Of a DNA stretch of 64,000 bases, positions 1 to 8,511 are shown piece after piece. A program made the translations under genes and the position numbers. The DNA comes from Cytophagaceae bacterium. Its GTDB lineage: Bacteria > Bacteroidota > Bacteroidia > Cytophagales > Spirosomataceae. Numbering within the stretch: the first letter of the stretch is position 1; each line of letters starts with the position of its first letter. A model generated the notes under the pieces. The model was not told the DNA's origin. It saw only the letters and a list, made by a program, of their open reading frames with translations, and did no database searches. The stretch lies in NCBI GenBank assembly GCA_027491315.1, contig JAIXWL010000001.1, forward strand, positions 248,001-312,000, given 5' to 3'.

Positions 1-180
1 ACCTGTTTTGTTTATTTTATCAATACAGTCCTTAAAAGCACCTACTCCCGGAATAATTATTCGATCTACATGAGCAAGATCCTCGGGATGCTTACATATC
101 GTAACAGGTGATCCCAGGTAATCAAATGCATTGTAGACAGATAAAAGATTACCCATCCCATAGTCAACAATTCCTATCAT
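1..180 (-). CDS. HisH-like glutamine amidotransferase subunit, N-terminal 60 residues only
   Basis: The reading frame begins with ATG at 180 and runs off the left edge, so only 60 residues are visible. They start MIGIVDYGMGNL and continue to IIIPGVGAF, the hallmark N-terminus of the class-I glutaminase HisH; the catalytic Cys-His-Glu residues lie outside the window. HisH-type glutaminases release ammonia from glutamine. In histidine synthesis they serve HisF, but in O-antigen and flagellin-glycan loci a second copy serves an N-acetyl-sugar amidotransferase. Here the start codon abuts the stop codon of exactly such an amidotransferase gene (181-1377), so a surface-sugar role is inferred. Family assignment is firm, pathway role moderately so. 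Confidence 0.85.
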   Translation of the reverse strand, partial: MIGIVDYGMGNLLSVYNAFDYLGSPVTICKHPEDLAHVDRIIIPGVGAFKDCIDKINKTG

Positions 181-1377
181 TTATTGTGATCTTTTCCAGT
201 TTTCAAGCTGCTTTTCTGCATCTTCACGTTTCATTTTACCGTCCCTTGTCCATTGATTAAAATCCGGAAGTTTGGTTCCAGCTTCTTGTTCAAAAACATT
301 TAATTTCCACGGAGATACTGTATGGCTCTTAGATATTTCAAAAAACTCTTCTTCTGTTAACCCTACCATTTCAAGAAAAATTTCCAGACTAGCCGGTTTC
401 TTTCCTTCATACTTGCTCAGCATATCCATTCCTTCTTCTCTTGTCAACCTGTCATGGCGTATATCAATCGAGGCTAGGTGAGTAGGCCGAGTATATCCTC
501 TTTTAATATACTTAATATAGTCTCTAACGCCCTGCATGTGACATTCTATCTTCTCGTAATTATACTGCTCAGGAACATTTTCAACAAGATCTCCCTGCCA
601 GCCTAATTCATCCATAATAATCCGGGATTGCGTTTTAACATCCCAGGGAATATAGGACCCCAAACAAACACTTCGGTAATTCAATTGTCTCAACTCCTTT
701 AAGGGCGGATAAGTATATGGCTTAAAATCTCTTTCATCCATATCTCCACCCAATCTCACCGCCATATCCAGAGCAGTTATTCCAAGATTTACAAAACGGT
801 TAAATCTCTTTTCATCTACCTCTTCAGGCTGGTCATAACTGTAATAGGATGTGTATTCAGCAGAAGGCTCTCCCCAAAATATCAGGGGTACTTTAAACTT
901 TAAGGCAATATGCATAGGATAAGAAAATATCCCGGTATGACAATGCCAGCAAAAGTCACCTTTTTCAAGAAAGCTTTGTAGCATTAACTTTTGTACAACC
1001 TTCCAATTGGGGGTAAAGGATATAAAATCAGCACCAAGGTTTCTAAGCACCTTGGTGGTGTTATCGTTTAAATTTGGCCTTAGAAATCCATGATCAAAAC
1101 GTACGACGAGGGGTTTAACTTTAAACTCCTTCATCAAATAATAAAGTGTCCAGACACTGTCCTTTCCACCGCTAAAAGGAACTATACAATCATAGTCGTA
1201 AAGTCCCCGATGACTCTCAATGAGCTCAGAAAGATCCCTTTTCCTACTTTCCCAATCTATCATTCCTTCTTTAAACTCAACTTGCCTGCAGATACTGCAA
1301 ACTCCTGTTTCATCAAAAGTAATACTTTCATGTGTTTCAGGTAATAAACACTTTGTGCATCTTTTCAGTCCGCTCAT
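181..1377 (-). CDS. N-acetyl sugar amidotransferase, WbpG/PseA type
   Basis: A 398-residue cytoplasmic protein of the ATP-pyrophosphatase family. An N-terminal four-cysteine cluster (C7, C10, C27, C30) is probably a metal site, and an ATP-binding PP-loop SGGKDS lies at residues 69-74. Family members activate an N-acetyl group of a nucleotide-linked sugar with ATP and use ammonia from a HisH-type glutaminase to make an acetamidino group, as with PseA in modified pseudaminic acid or WbpG in P. aeruginosa O-antigen. The HisH-like gene starts at the very next base. Length is normal for the family. The preceding 118 bp hold a hairpin and separate it from the aminomutase-like gene. The exact substrate (nonulosonic acid or uronic acid) cannot be read from sequence. 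Confidence 0.85.
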   Translation of the reverse strand: MSGLKRCTKCLLPETHESITFDETGVCSICRQVEFKEGMIDWESRKRDLSELIESHRGLYDYDCIVPFSGGKDSVWTLYYLMKEFKVKPLVVRFDHGFLRPNLNDNTTKVLRNLGADFISFTPNWKVVQKLMLQSFLEKGDFCWHCHTGIFSYPMHIALKFKVPLIFWGEPSAEYTSYYSYDQPEEVDEKRFNRFVNLGITALDMAVRLGGDMDERDFKPYTYPPLKELRQLNYRSVCLGSYIPWDVKTQSRIIMDELGWQGDLVENVPEQYNYEKIECHMQGVRDYIKYIKRGYTRPTHLASIDIRHDRLTREEGMDMLSKYEGKKPASLEIFLEMVGLTEEEFFEISKSHTVSPWKLNVFEQEAGTKLPDFNQWTRDGKMKREDAEKQLENWKRSQ

Positions 1378-1447
1378 ACTCTTTTATAACTATATGATAA
1401 ATTTGCTTTTATACTTTTCAAATAAAAATAATCAACCCACAAGGTAA

Positions 1448-1481
1448 ATCATGCTGAAATTAGAATTTTTCGGCATGTGAT
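1448..1481. repeat. Hairpin in the gap between aminomutase-like and amidotransferase genes
   Basis: Arms CATGCTGAAA (1450-1459) and TTTCGGCATG (1468-1477) pair over 10 positions with one T:G contact and an 8-nt loop. It occupies the only sizeable gap (118 bp) in an otherwise tightly packed operon. No T-run follows on the minus strand, so it is more likely an mRNA processing or stability element than a terminator. Confidence 0.4.
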
Positions 1482-1495
1482 CAAATGTACTTCCT

Positions 1496-2803
1496 TTAAT
1501 TAAGTCTCTTAAACCCTGAATGGCATATAGGTCCTTCCAATAGGCTATTTACATCGATCGCACCGTTCTCACATTTTGCAATAAGCTTGTAAACTTCGTC
1601 TAAAGCAGTAAAATAAGATTCAAATTTATCATCTGTATGCTCGGTACATGCATAAAAGCTTGTACTTGCCAAAAATCCTTTTTTTAGCATCTCCTGAGTG
1701 ATCAAAGTTTTATATTCCAACGCATTTTTACTGTTGAAGCTATAAGTACTTAATGCAGGTATGCCGGATACGGAAATTGAAAGCTTATGTTGAGAGGCAA
1801 GATCCTGCCATCTCCGTTGCATTTGATTGCCTTTGTTAGTTATAATTTCCCATGATTTAACCCTTTCCATCACTTTCAAAGTGGCAAGGGCCGCAGTTGG
1901 ACCTATTCTTTCTGTCCAAAATGTACTACTTATAAAAGTAGTTTGTGCGGCCTCCATAACAGATCTTCTACCTACTATAGCAGTCAGAGCATAGCCATTT
2001 CCAATTGTCTTACCATACATGGCAATATCGGGTTCAACATTATATTTTTTATGAATACCTCCAAATGTTTCTCTGAACCCTGATGTACATTCGTCAAAAA
2101 CTAAGACAATTCCCTTCTCTGTGGCTAGATTTCTTACTTTTTGCAAGAAATTATCTTCTGGTCCGAAGTTTCTTACAACCTCCATTTTTATCACACCAAT
2201 TTCGTTTTTCTTCACAATAGAAAGGAGCTCTTCAAAATTATTGTAATGAAATGGAAAAACAGTATCCTTCAAGTTTCTTGGGACACCCTTAGGGCTTAAC
2301 CCGGGCAATAGATGGCCTGAAAGTTCATCGCCATCATTATGGTTTGCCGACAAATACCAGTCATGCCATCCGTGATAACCACAAATTGCCACTCTATCAC
2401 GCCCGGAGGCTGCGCGTGCAATCCGGATCGCAATAGAATTAGCTTCGCCACCACTTCTGGCAAAACGAACCATATCTGCCCAGGGATTTATCTCGACTAA
2501 TCTTTCTGCCAAATAAACTTCTTCAGGGCAATTCAGTGTACTCATATTCCCGCTTTTCACAGTTTCGAGTACAGCTGCGTCAACTTCTTCGTTTCCATAT
2601 CCCAGAGTATTGGTTCCAATACCCATAATGCACATGTCGATCAGCTCCCTGCCATCTAAATCCCAAACATTACATCCTTTCGTTTTGGAAAAATATGAGG
2701 GCCATTGCTCCGGCAGAAACATCTCCGGCCTTTTTGACAGAAGCATTGTTCCTCCAGGAATCAAGGCCTTTGCCCTTTTGTATAATTCTTGTCCTCTACC
2801 CAT
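1496..2803 (-). CDS. Glutamate-1-semialdehyde 2,1-aminomutase-like class-III aminotransferase
   Basis: A 435-residue PLP enzyme of fold type I. The PLP-anchoring aspartate lies in VFDE (D237) and the Schiff-base lysine in MYGKTIGNG (K265). The residue pattern after the PLP lysine matches aminomutase-like proteins, but this is not the heme-pathway HemL: it sits inside a nonulosonic-acid operon and overlaps the cytidylyltransferase gene by 8 bp. Similar proteins recur in pseudaminic/legionaminic and O-antigen loci, where they are thought to move or install an amino group on a sugar. Their exact reaction is not well established, so the substrate is left open. ATG at 2803 is the first start and gives the conserved N-terminus with IPGGT. 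Confidence 0.8.
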   Translation of the reverse strand: MGRGQELYKRAKALIPGGTMLLSKRPEMFLPEQWPSYFSKTKGCNVWDLDGRELIDMCIMGIGTNTLGYGNEEVDAAVLETVKSGNMSTLNCPEEVYLAERLVEINPWADMVRFARSGGEANSIAIRIARAASGRDRVAICGYHGWHDWYLSANHNDGDELSGHLLPGLSPKGVPRNLKDTVFPFHYNNFEELLSIVKKNEIGVIKMEVVRNFGPEDNFLQKVRNLATEKGIVLVFDECTSGFRETFGGIHKKYNVEPDIAMYGKTIGNGYALTAIVGRRSVMEAAQTTFISSTFWTERIGPTAALATLKVMERVKSWEIITNKGNQMQRRWQDLASQHKLSISVSGIPALSTYSFNSKNALEYKTLITQEMLKKGFLASTSFYACTEHTDDKFESYFTALDEVYKLIAKCENGAIDVNSLLEGPICHSGFKRLN

Positions 2804-3569
2804 TTATTTGATCGTCTTTTAAGGATTTGAGAAATCCTTCATTCCTTATAATGTTGCTGTTTATTTTATTATACTGATTTGAGATTATATGCTTAGTATA
2901 CGTTAACCAGGACTTATCCGTATCCAGATCTTCAATTACCTTTGTGATAAGGTCAAAATCTCTTTGCTCATCCACAGTCATTCGGATATCTGAAAAATCA
3001 TCGATACAGGCAAAATTAGCTGAACTAAAAATCTTACCACCGTTAAACGTACAGTTCTTACGCAAGTAAGGAGTAACATGCTCTCTCTCTGATGATAGCT
3101 TCGCTTCATTCCAGGCTTTCTCCAAGGCATCAAATTTAAAAACTTCCACATCTTGTCCATCCGGAAACCGCTCCAAGAGTATATTTGCAGCATAATCTGC
3201 TTCATTAACTTTTGCAAACTTCACCACTGCATCCACAAGCTCCGGATCAATTAATGGGCAATCAGAGGTCACACGTACTACCCATTTTGGCTTGTAGGGA
3301 AGTACCGCATGGTAGTACCTGTCTAACACATCATTCATTTGCCCTCTGCTCACTGAAACATCCCATCGCTCACAAAGATTTGCAATAACATCATCTGCAG
3401 GGTCTATTGTTGTTGCAATAATGATTTTATTAATTTCTTTACACTTACGTAAACGGGTAAGATGAATATTCAGCAATTCCTGGCCCTGAATTTTTAAAAG
3501 AACCTTTTGGGGTAACCTTGTACTACCCGATCTGGCCTGGGAAACTAAAATGGTCTGTTCTAATTCCAT
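2796..3569 (-). CDS. Nucleotidyltransferase of the SpsF/PseF (acylneuraminate cytidylyltransferase-like) family
   Basis: A 257-residue cytoplasmic protein. Near the N-terminus it has the CMP-sugar synthetase signature ARSGSTRLPQKVL (CTP-binding loop), followed by RVTSDCPLIDPELVD, the loop carrying the metal-binding aspartate. This matches the SpsF/PseF branch that activates nonulosonic acids as CMP-sugars. The gene overlaps the aminotransferase downstream (8 bp) and the aldo/keto reductase upstream (10 bp), suggesting translational coupling. PseF function is inferred from the PseB, PseC and acetyltransferase neighbours. No synthase (PseI) or hydrolase (PseG) is visible, so the final product is not proven. 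Confidence 0.78.
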   Translation of the reverse strand: MELEQTILVSQARSGSTRLPQKVLLKIQGQELLNIHLTRLRKCKEINKIIIATTIDPADDVIANLCERWDVSVSRGQMNDVLDRYYHAVLPYKPKWVVRVTSDCPLIDPELVDAVVKFAKVNEADYAANILLERFPDGQDVEVFKFDALEKAWNEAKLSSEREHVTPYLRKNCTFNGGKIFSSANFACIDDFSDIRMTVDEQRDFDLITKVIEDLDTDKSWLTYTKHIISNQYNKINSNIIRNEGFLKSLKDDQING

Positions 3570-4435
3570 AATGAAGGGTTTAGTAAATCAACTTGTTTGA
3601 CCATGATCTTATCAATTTGATTGATTAAATTAGATTTTAATAAGTAGTTGGCGTCAGATAAGTTTTGGTTTAGCTGATCCAGATTATCAACCCCTATCAA
3701 TACATTTTGAATCAAAGGCTGTTGAAGACAATAATTAATTGCGAGTTTTTGCATTGAAATACTATTCCCAATCGCCACTTTTTTCAGATAATCTAATTCC
3801 TCTTTTAAACACCTTGCAATCTTATTGTCACAATCAGATTCAACAAAAAATAATCCTTGCAGAAAAGCAGACCGGGTATGGACTATTTTCCCACTATCAT
3901 TTATTTTACTCAACATTTCTCCCCGAAGATTAATATTGTCCAATAGGTTAAAAGGCAACTGGATAATATCGATAAATTCGTCTTGCAATATCTTATCTAT
4001 TTCTAAATTAGTATAAACAGAAACTCCTATTGATTCGATCTGACCTTGAGCTTTTAAGGCACTTAATTTAACAATCTTGTCCTTATTTAATTGATATGAT
4101 TCGAAAGAATGAAATAAAAAGCCTTTTAAGCTATCTACATTCAATTCCTTTAGATAAGATTCAATTTTTGTAGTAATTGATCCATGAAAATTGCCTGGTA
4201 TTTTTGTAATGATATCAAAGCGGATATCAGGATACTTTTTATGAAAATTGCCAATAATTCTATGGGCGGTTCCATATGCCTCTGCAGTGTCTAAACATTT
4301 AATTCCACTTTCATAAGCACGAACTAATATTTTTTCAACTTCAGCCTCCCTAGGCTTCCCTGCTGGATTATTTATACCATAATCTAATCCAAACTGTACC
4401 GTTCCCAGGATTAGCTTTTGAATCTTATCTAGCAT
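3560..4435 (-). CDS. Aldo/keto reductase
   Basis: A 291-residue NAD(P)H-dependent oxidoreductase with the (beta/alpha)8 aldo/keto-reductase fold. The catalytic tetrad is recognisable: Asp and Tyr in LDTAEAYG (about residues 49 and 54), Lys in DIITKIPGN (about 78), and His in GFLFHSFE (about 112). I chose ATG at 4435 over the TTG one codon earlier. It overlaps the acetyltransferase gene by 11 bp and the cytidylyltransferase by 10 bp. AKRs of this type are often found beside spsF-like genes in sialic-acid-like loci, where they probably reduce a keto-sugar intermediate. The substrate is unknown. Confidence 0.8.
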   Translation of the reverse strand: MLDKIQKLILGTVQFGLDYGINNPAGKPREAEVEKILVRAYESGIKCLDTAEAYGTAHRIIGNFHKKYPDIRFDIITKIPGNFHGSITTKIESYLKELNVDSLKGFLFHSFESYQLNKDKIVKLSALKAQGQIESIGVSVYTNLEIDKILQDEFIDIIQLPFNLLDNINLRGEMLSKINDSGKIVHTRSAFLQGLFFVESDCDNKIARCLKEELDYLKKVAIGNSISMQKLAINYCLQQPLIQNVLIGVDNLDQLNQNLSDANYLLKSNLINQIDKIMVKQVDLLNPSLWN

Positions 4436-4961
4436 CAATTGGGTTAAAAATTGCCATTCGGATCAAATTGCAAAGCTTACCATTATAATATCCATGATCC
4501 CTATAAACACCTTCTATTGTAAATCCCAGCTTTCTATATAATTTCAACGCCGCAGAGTTATCTTCCACAACGCCCAATGTGATTTTTCTTAATCGAAGTT
4601 CACGAAAGCAATAATCAATAACGATATTGGAAGCTTCTTTAGCATAACCCTTACCCCATTCATCGGAATCCCCCATCATAATTCCATACTCACCTAAGCT
4701 GTGTCGTTTATTTACTGGATCTATCTTTATATTGCCTATATGCTTCCCAGTTTCTTTTATATGAATTGCCCAAAAAAGCATAAAAGGGTTGGCCTCAACG
4801 CTTTCAAGATATTTTCTAAGATCCTCAATTTTATAATCACCTCCTGTCTCAAGATATCTATAGACTTCAGGGTTATTCATCCAAGCTAAATATTCACTAG
4901 TGCAATATGTTAAATCTAAAGGATTTAAAACCAGTCTGTCAGAATTTAACGAAGAAATCAT
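4425..4961 (-). CDS. GNAT N-acetyltransferase, PseH/RimJ-like
   Basis: A 178-residue single-domain acetyltransferase of the RimJ/RimL-like GNAT group. The acetyl-CoA-binding stretch is around the segment DEWGKGYAKEAS, and the family C-terminal pattern NSAALKLYRKLGF is present. It lies between pseC (4-bp overlap) and the aldo/keto reductase. In the pathway PseH acetylates the 4-amino group produced by PseC, using acetyl-CoA. GNAT family is certain. The PseH role rests on the adjacent pseC and pseB. A WecD/Leg-type acetyltransferase for another amino sugar is the main alternative. Confidence 0.75.
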   Translation of the reverse strand: MISSLNSDRLVLNPLDLTYCTSEYLAWMNNPEVYRYLETGGDYKIEDLRKYLESVEANPFMLFWAIHIKETGKHIGNIKIDPVNKRHSLGEYGIMMGDSDEWGKGYAKEASNIVIDYCFRELRLRKITLGVVEDNSAALKLYRKLGFTIEGVYRDHGYYNGKLCNLIRMAIFNPIDAR

Positions 4962-6142
4962 AATTTATTATAGAAATCTCTGATTGCTGTCAAAACAAAT
5001 TCCTGCTCATTATCGGTTAATGTAGGGTACATTGGTAAACTCAGACAGTGCTTATAATAGTTCTCAGCAAAAGGGAAATCACCTTCTTTCCAACCAAGCT
5101 CCCTATAGTAAGGCATTAAATGACATGGTATATAGTGTACCTGAGCGAAAATACCCTTTTCCCGCAAGTAATTATACAATCCAAGCCGATCCTGAGTTTC
5201 GATCACATAAAGATGGTAGGCATGCCCATCAACATGACCGCTATGACCTTTAATAAAAGTTTTATCTAAAAAAAAGTCGTTATATCTGGAGGCAATTTGT
5301 CGTCTTCTTATCAGACCGGATTCGGCACGCTTCAACTGACTTGAACCCAATGCTGACTGGAAGTCAGTTATTCTGTAGTTAAATCCTAAAGTTTGCATCT
5401 CCATATACCATGCCGGGTAAGAATCCGATTTTACGCCAGAAGCGAAAGTAGGATCGTTTAAAAAAAGATCCGAATTTCGGGTGATACCGTGAGTTCGAAG
5501 CATCAACAACTTATTATATAATTGTTCATTATTAGTAGTTATCATTCCGCCCTCACCTGTAGCAATATGCTTTACCGGGTGAAACGAAAAAATAGCTAAA
5601 TCTGCGAATACACCATTGCCCGAATTTTGTTGAACACCGTTAGTATCCGTAAAGAAGGCTCCTGGAGCATGACAAGCATCTTCAATTACCCAGCAATCGA
5701 ACTCATCAGCAAGTCTTTTAAATGCCTGGAGATTAACCGATCTGCCGGCAAATGCAACCGTAATAATTCCTTTGTAGGTCCCTTTTGGAGAGCTTCTTAA
5801 CAGCTCCTCAACTTTAATGATATCTAGCAAATAAGTTTGGGGATTTATATCAGCAAAAACAACCTCAGCTCCACAATACCTTACGCAATTTGCTGATGCA
5901 GCAAAAGTGATGGGAGTGGTTATGACTTTATCGCCAGGGCTCAAATTGAGTGCCATGGCCGATAGATGTAATGCTGCTGTTCCATTAGAGACCGCTACCG
6001 CATATTTTACACCAATATATTTTGCAAAATCGTCTTCAAATGATTTTATAGCTGGTCCTTGAGTCAAAAAATCTGACTTAAGTGCACTTATTACCTCATC
6101 TATATCCTCTTGTGTTATATTCTGTCTTCCGTACGGTATCAT
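4958..6142 (-). CDS. pseC: UDP-4-amino-4,6-dideoxy-N-acetyl-beta-L-altrosamine transaminase
   Basis: A 394-residue DegT/DnrJ/EryC1 family PLP aminotransferase. Landmarks are SNGTAALHLSA (residues 52-62), the PLP-contacting aspartate in VIEDACHAPGA (D155) and the Schiff-base lysine in FHPVKHIATGEGG (K191). PseC transfers an amino group from glutamate to C4 of the UDP-4-keto sugar made by PseB, the second step of CMP-pseudaminic acid synthesis in the cytoplasm. It follows pseB by 19 bp and overlaps the acetyltransferase gene by 4 bp, matching the order of reactions. Length and the PseB partner favour PseC over related sugar aminotransferases. Confidence 0.87.
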   Translation of the reverse strand: MIPYGRQNITQEDIDEVISALKSDFLTQGPAIKSFEDDFAKYIGVKYAVAVSNGTAALHLSAMALNLSPGDKVITTPITFAASANCVRYCGAEVVFADINPQTYLLDIIKVEELLRSSPKGTYKGIITVAFAGRSVNLQAFKRLADEFDCWVIEDACHAPGAFFTDTNGVQQNSGNGVFADLAIFSFHPVKHIATGEGGMITTNNEQLYNKLLMLRTHGITRNSDLFLNDPTFASGVKSDSYPAWYMEMQTLGFNYRITDFQSALGSSQLKRAESGLIRRRQIASRYNDFFLDKTFIKGHSGHVDGHAYHLYVIETQDRLGLYNYLREKGIFAQVHYIPCHLMPYYRELGWKEGDFPFAENYYKHCLSLPMYPTLTDNEQEFVLTAIRDFYNKL

Positions 6143-6161
6143 ATTTTCTTAAGAAAGGACA

Positions 6162-7169
6162 TTATGAAAAAGTGGGATCAACATGTTCCTTGATCAGTGA
6201 ACGCAGGGTTTCTACTGTTTCCCACTCCTGATTATTTCCTGAATTATAGGCAAACCCTTCTTCGACCTTTTGAGCATTAAATTTTTCTTTAAAGTCCTCT
6301 ATAGACCATTTATGTGTTGCAGGCAAAATGGTGTAATATTTTCCAAGATCATAGGTGTAAAAAGAATCAGAAGGTGTGATCATTTCTTCATGAACCTTCT
6401 CTCCTGGCCTAATACCAACAACTTCATGTTTACATCCCGGCGCGATTGCGTTGGCGACATCAGTAATTTTGTATGATGGAATTTTCGGTATAAATATTTC
6501 ACCACCCCAGGCATGTTCAAGTGCATGCATCACCATTGCTACTCCTCCGTCTAATGAGATGTTAAAGCGAGTCATATTGGGGTCTGTAATAGGTAAAACA
6601 CCCTCAGCCTTTTTCTTAATAAAAAATGGAATAACGGAGCCATTAGAACCCATAACATTACCATATCTAACAACTGAAAAAATAATAGGATTTTCGCCTT
6701 TAATATTATTTGCTGCAACAAAAAGTTTGTCTGATGTTAGTTTTGTGGCTCCGTATAGATTGATTGGTGCGCAGGCTTTATCCGTTGATAAAGCAACTAC
6801 ACGCTGTACGGTTGTTTGAAAACAAGCATCAATTACATTCTGTGCCCCGTTGATATTAGTTTTTATACACTCGTCAGGATTATACTCTGCAATTGGTACA
6901 TGCTTCATTGCTGCGGCATGGATAACATAATCGACACCCTTAAATGCTCTTATTAACCTTTCCCTATCCCTAACATCCCCAATAAAAAACCGAATCTGTG
7001 GGTATTTAGATTCAGGGTATTCCTGAGCCATTTGAAACTGCTTCTGCTCGTCTCTTGAAAAGATAACCAATCTTTTAATCTGAGGATATTTTTTTAATAA
7101 ATGAAATGTTAATGCTTTACCAAGCGAACCGGTTCCACCGGTAATTAATATACTTTTGTTATTCAACAT
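6162..7169 (-). CDS. pseB: UDP-N-acetylglucosamine 4,6-dehydratase (inverting)
   Basis: A 335-residue extended SDR protein. The NAD(P)-binding loop TGGTGSLG is at residues 10-17. The active-site region is STDKACAPINLYGATK, with Asp130, Lys131, Tyr139 and Lys143 in the arrangement typical of inverting dehydratases such as FlaA1/PseB rather than the usual SDR triad. It removes water across C4-C6 of UDP-GlcNAc and inverts C5, the first committed step toward pseudaminic acid. It is soluble, unlike long membrane-bound PglF/WbpM relatives. The start overlaps the flippase stop by 11 bp and pseC follows directly. Confidence 0.9.
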   Translation of the reverse strand: MLNNKSILITGGTGSLGKALTFHLLKKYPQIKRLVIFSRDEQKQFQMAQEYPESKYPQIRFFIGDVRDRERLIRAFKGVDYVIHAAAMKHVPIAEYNPDECIKTNINGAQNVIDACFQTTVQRVVALSTDKACAPINLYGATKLTSDKLFVAANNIKGENPIIFSVVRYGNVMGSNGSVIPFFIKKKAEGVLPITDPNMTRFNISLDGGVAMVMHALEHAWGGEIFIPKIPSYKITDVANAIAPGCKHEVVGIRPGEKVHEEMITPSDSFYTYDLGKYYTILPATHKWSIEDFKEKFNAQKVEEGFAYNSGNNQEWETVETLRSLIKEHVDPTFS

Positions 7170-8511
7170 AATTATTTTTTTTATGCTCTTTACTTTTGCT
7201 AATTAGTGAGTATCCAAAACTCCATACAAATTGAACATCCTGCTTTTTTATAAAAAGTTTTTTCAAAATTCCATCAACAGCGTACTCACGCTTGAAAATA
7301 TACAATTGTGATAGTGAAGCTGTAACAGTCCCCAGTGCAAAGCATGCTGCTGCAGCAAGAATACCACCTTGGGGTATAAATAATATACCAGCAATAATTT
7401 GTATAATAACGGGAATTATTAATGATTTATAGGCCAATTGTGGTTTCCCTGTGCTCTGAAATAAAATATTCACTGGAGTAGTTGCAGTAGATAAGACTAT
7501 AGCAGGAAGAATTATAAATATCGGTATTATAACAGGTAAATATTTTACTCCATAAGTCAATTGCACTAATGGCTTAAGTAATAAGAATGCCAATATGAGA
7601 CAGGGAATAAGCATGGTCAACAGGACTCTAAAAACCTTTAAAGTTAACTCTATCCTTTCTTCGCTGTTCTCATTTTTGGTAATAGATGGAAAAAGAAAGA
7701 CACTAACAGCATCAGAAAGCTTTTGAAACAACTGGCTATTTTGCTGAGCTACAGTGTAATAACTCATTTGAATAGGTATTAAATAACTGAGTACCAAAAA
7801 CTGTACAACATACACATTTAAATAAGAGAATATTCCAGTGATATACAATTGAATACCATACTTAAACAAATCTCTCATCATAAATCTTTGATAGATAAAT
7901 CTAACAAATGAATGCACAGGCGCCTTAAAAATACCATAAAATAGAGCAGATAAGATTCCTGCAAACGTAGCCATCATTACACTTATAATATTGAGATTAA
8001 ACGATGTAAAGGCATAAGAAATAATGATGATTACAAACGATATCAGAGAGCGCATCAAAGCCATTCTATTTACAACCTTCCTATCATCTAAATATATATG
8101 AACATATAAATAATTCATATATAAAAATGTCAGTGGAATTTGCATTAAAATAAAAATGGCGAAGTACTTCATTTCATTTGCAAATTCTTTAAACAGAAAA
8201 AGGTTGATAGCCGGTGCAAAAATCAAATAGATACCTACTATAACAGCACTAAAAAAAATCGCCATAGTATTAATTACCGGTAATACCTCATTGAGAGAAT
8301 ATTTACCCTTGCTTAAATAATAAACTGCTGCAACGTCAATTTTAATTCTACCAAAAAGTTCAGCATAGGAGGGAATTAAATTAAGTGCAAACCATAGTCC
8401 TAAATATTGTGGACCCAATGACCTTGCTAGAATAATACTGATAATAGCATTAGAAACAAATAAGAAACCGTCCCTTAAAAAAATTGAAAGAGACTTTTTG
8501 GCTAAACTCAT
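7159..8511 (-). CDS. Wzx-like polysaccharide flippase (MATE/MOP superfamily)
   Basis: A 450-residue, very hydrophobic integral membrane protein with about a dozen predicted helices, starting [15 protein letters not shown] as many oligosaccharide flippases do. Members move undecaprenyl-linked repeat units across the inner membrane for O-antigen, capsule or exopolysaccharide assembly. No catalytic motif is expected. Its place inside the sugar-nucleotide operon (4-bp overlap with the upstream epimerase gene, 11-bp overlap with pseB) supports this. It is the most A+T-rich-looking gene of the locus, common for flippase genes. No Wzy polymerase or glycosyltransferase is visible in the window; these probably lie further left. 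Confidence 0.82.
   Translation of the reverse strand: MSLAKKSLSIFLRDGFLFVSNAIISIILARSLGPQYLGLWFALNLIPSYAELFGRIKIDVAAVYYLSKGKYSLNEVLPVINTMAIFFSAVIVGIYLIFAPAINLFLFKEFANEMKYFAIFILMQIPLTFLYMNYLYVHIYLDDRKVVNRMALMRSLISFVIIIISYAFTSFNLNIISVMMATFAGILSALFYGIFKAPVHSFVRFIYQRFMMRDLFKYGIQLYITGIFSYLNVYVVQFLVLSYLIPIQMSYYTVAQQNSQLFQKLSDAVSVFLFPSITKNENSEERIELTLKVFRVLLTMLIPCLILAFLLLKPLVQLTYGVKYLPVIIPIFIILPAIVLSTATTPVNILFQSTGKPQLAYKSLIIPVIIQIIAGILFIPQGGILAAAACFALGTVTASLSQLYIFKREYAVDGILKKLFIKKQDVQFVWSFGYSLISKSKEHKKNNYVE

Noticed and set aside
1496-2803. Heme-pathway hemL
   Set aside because: Location inside an overlapping nonulosonic-acid operon and sequence character suit a sugar-locus aminomutase-like enzyme instead.
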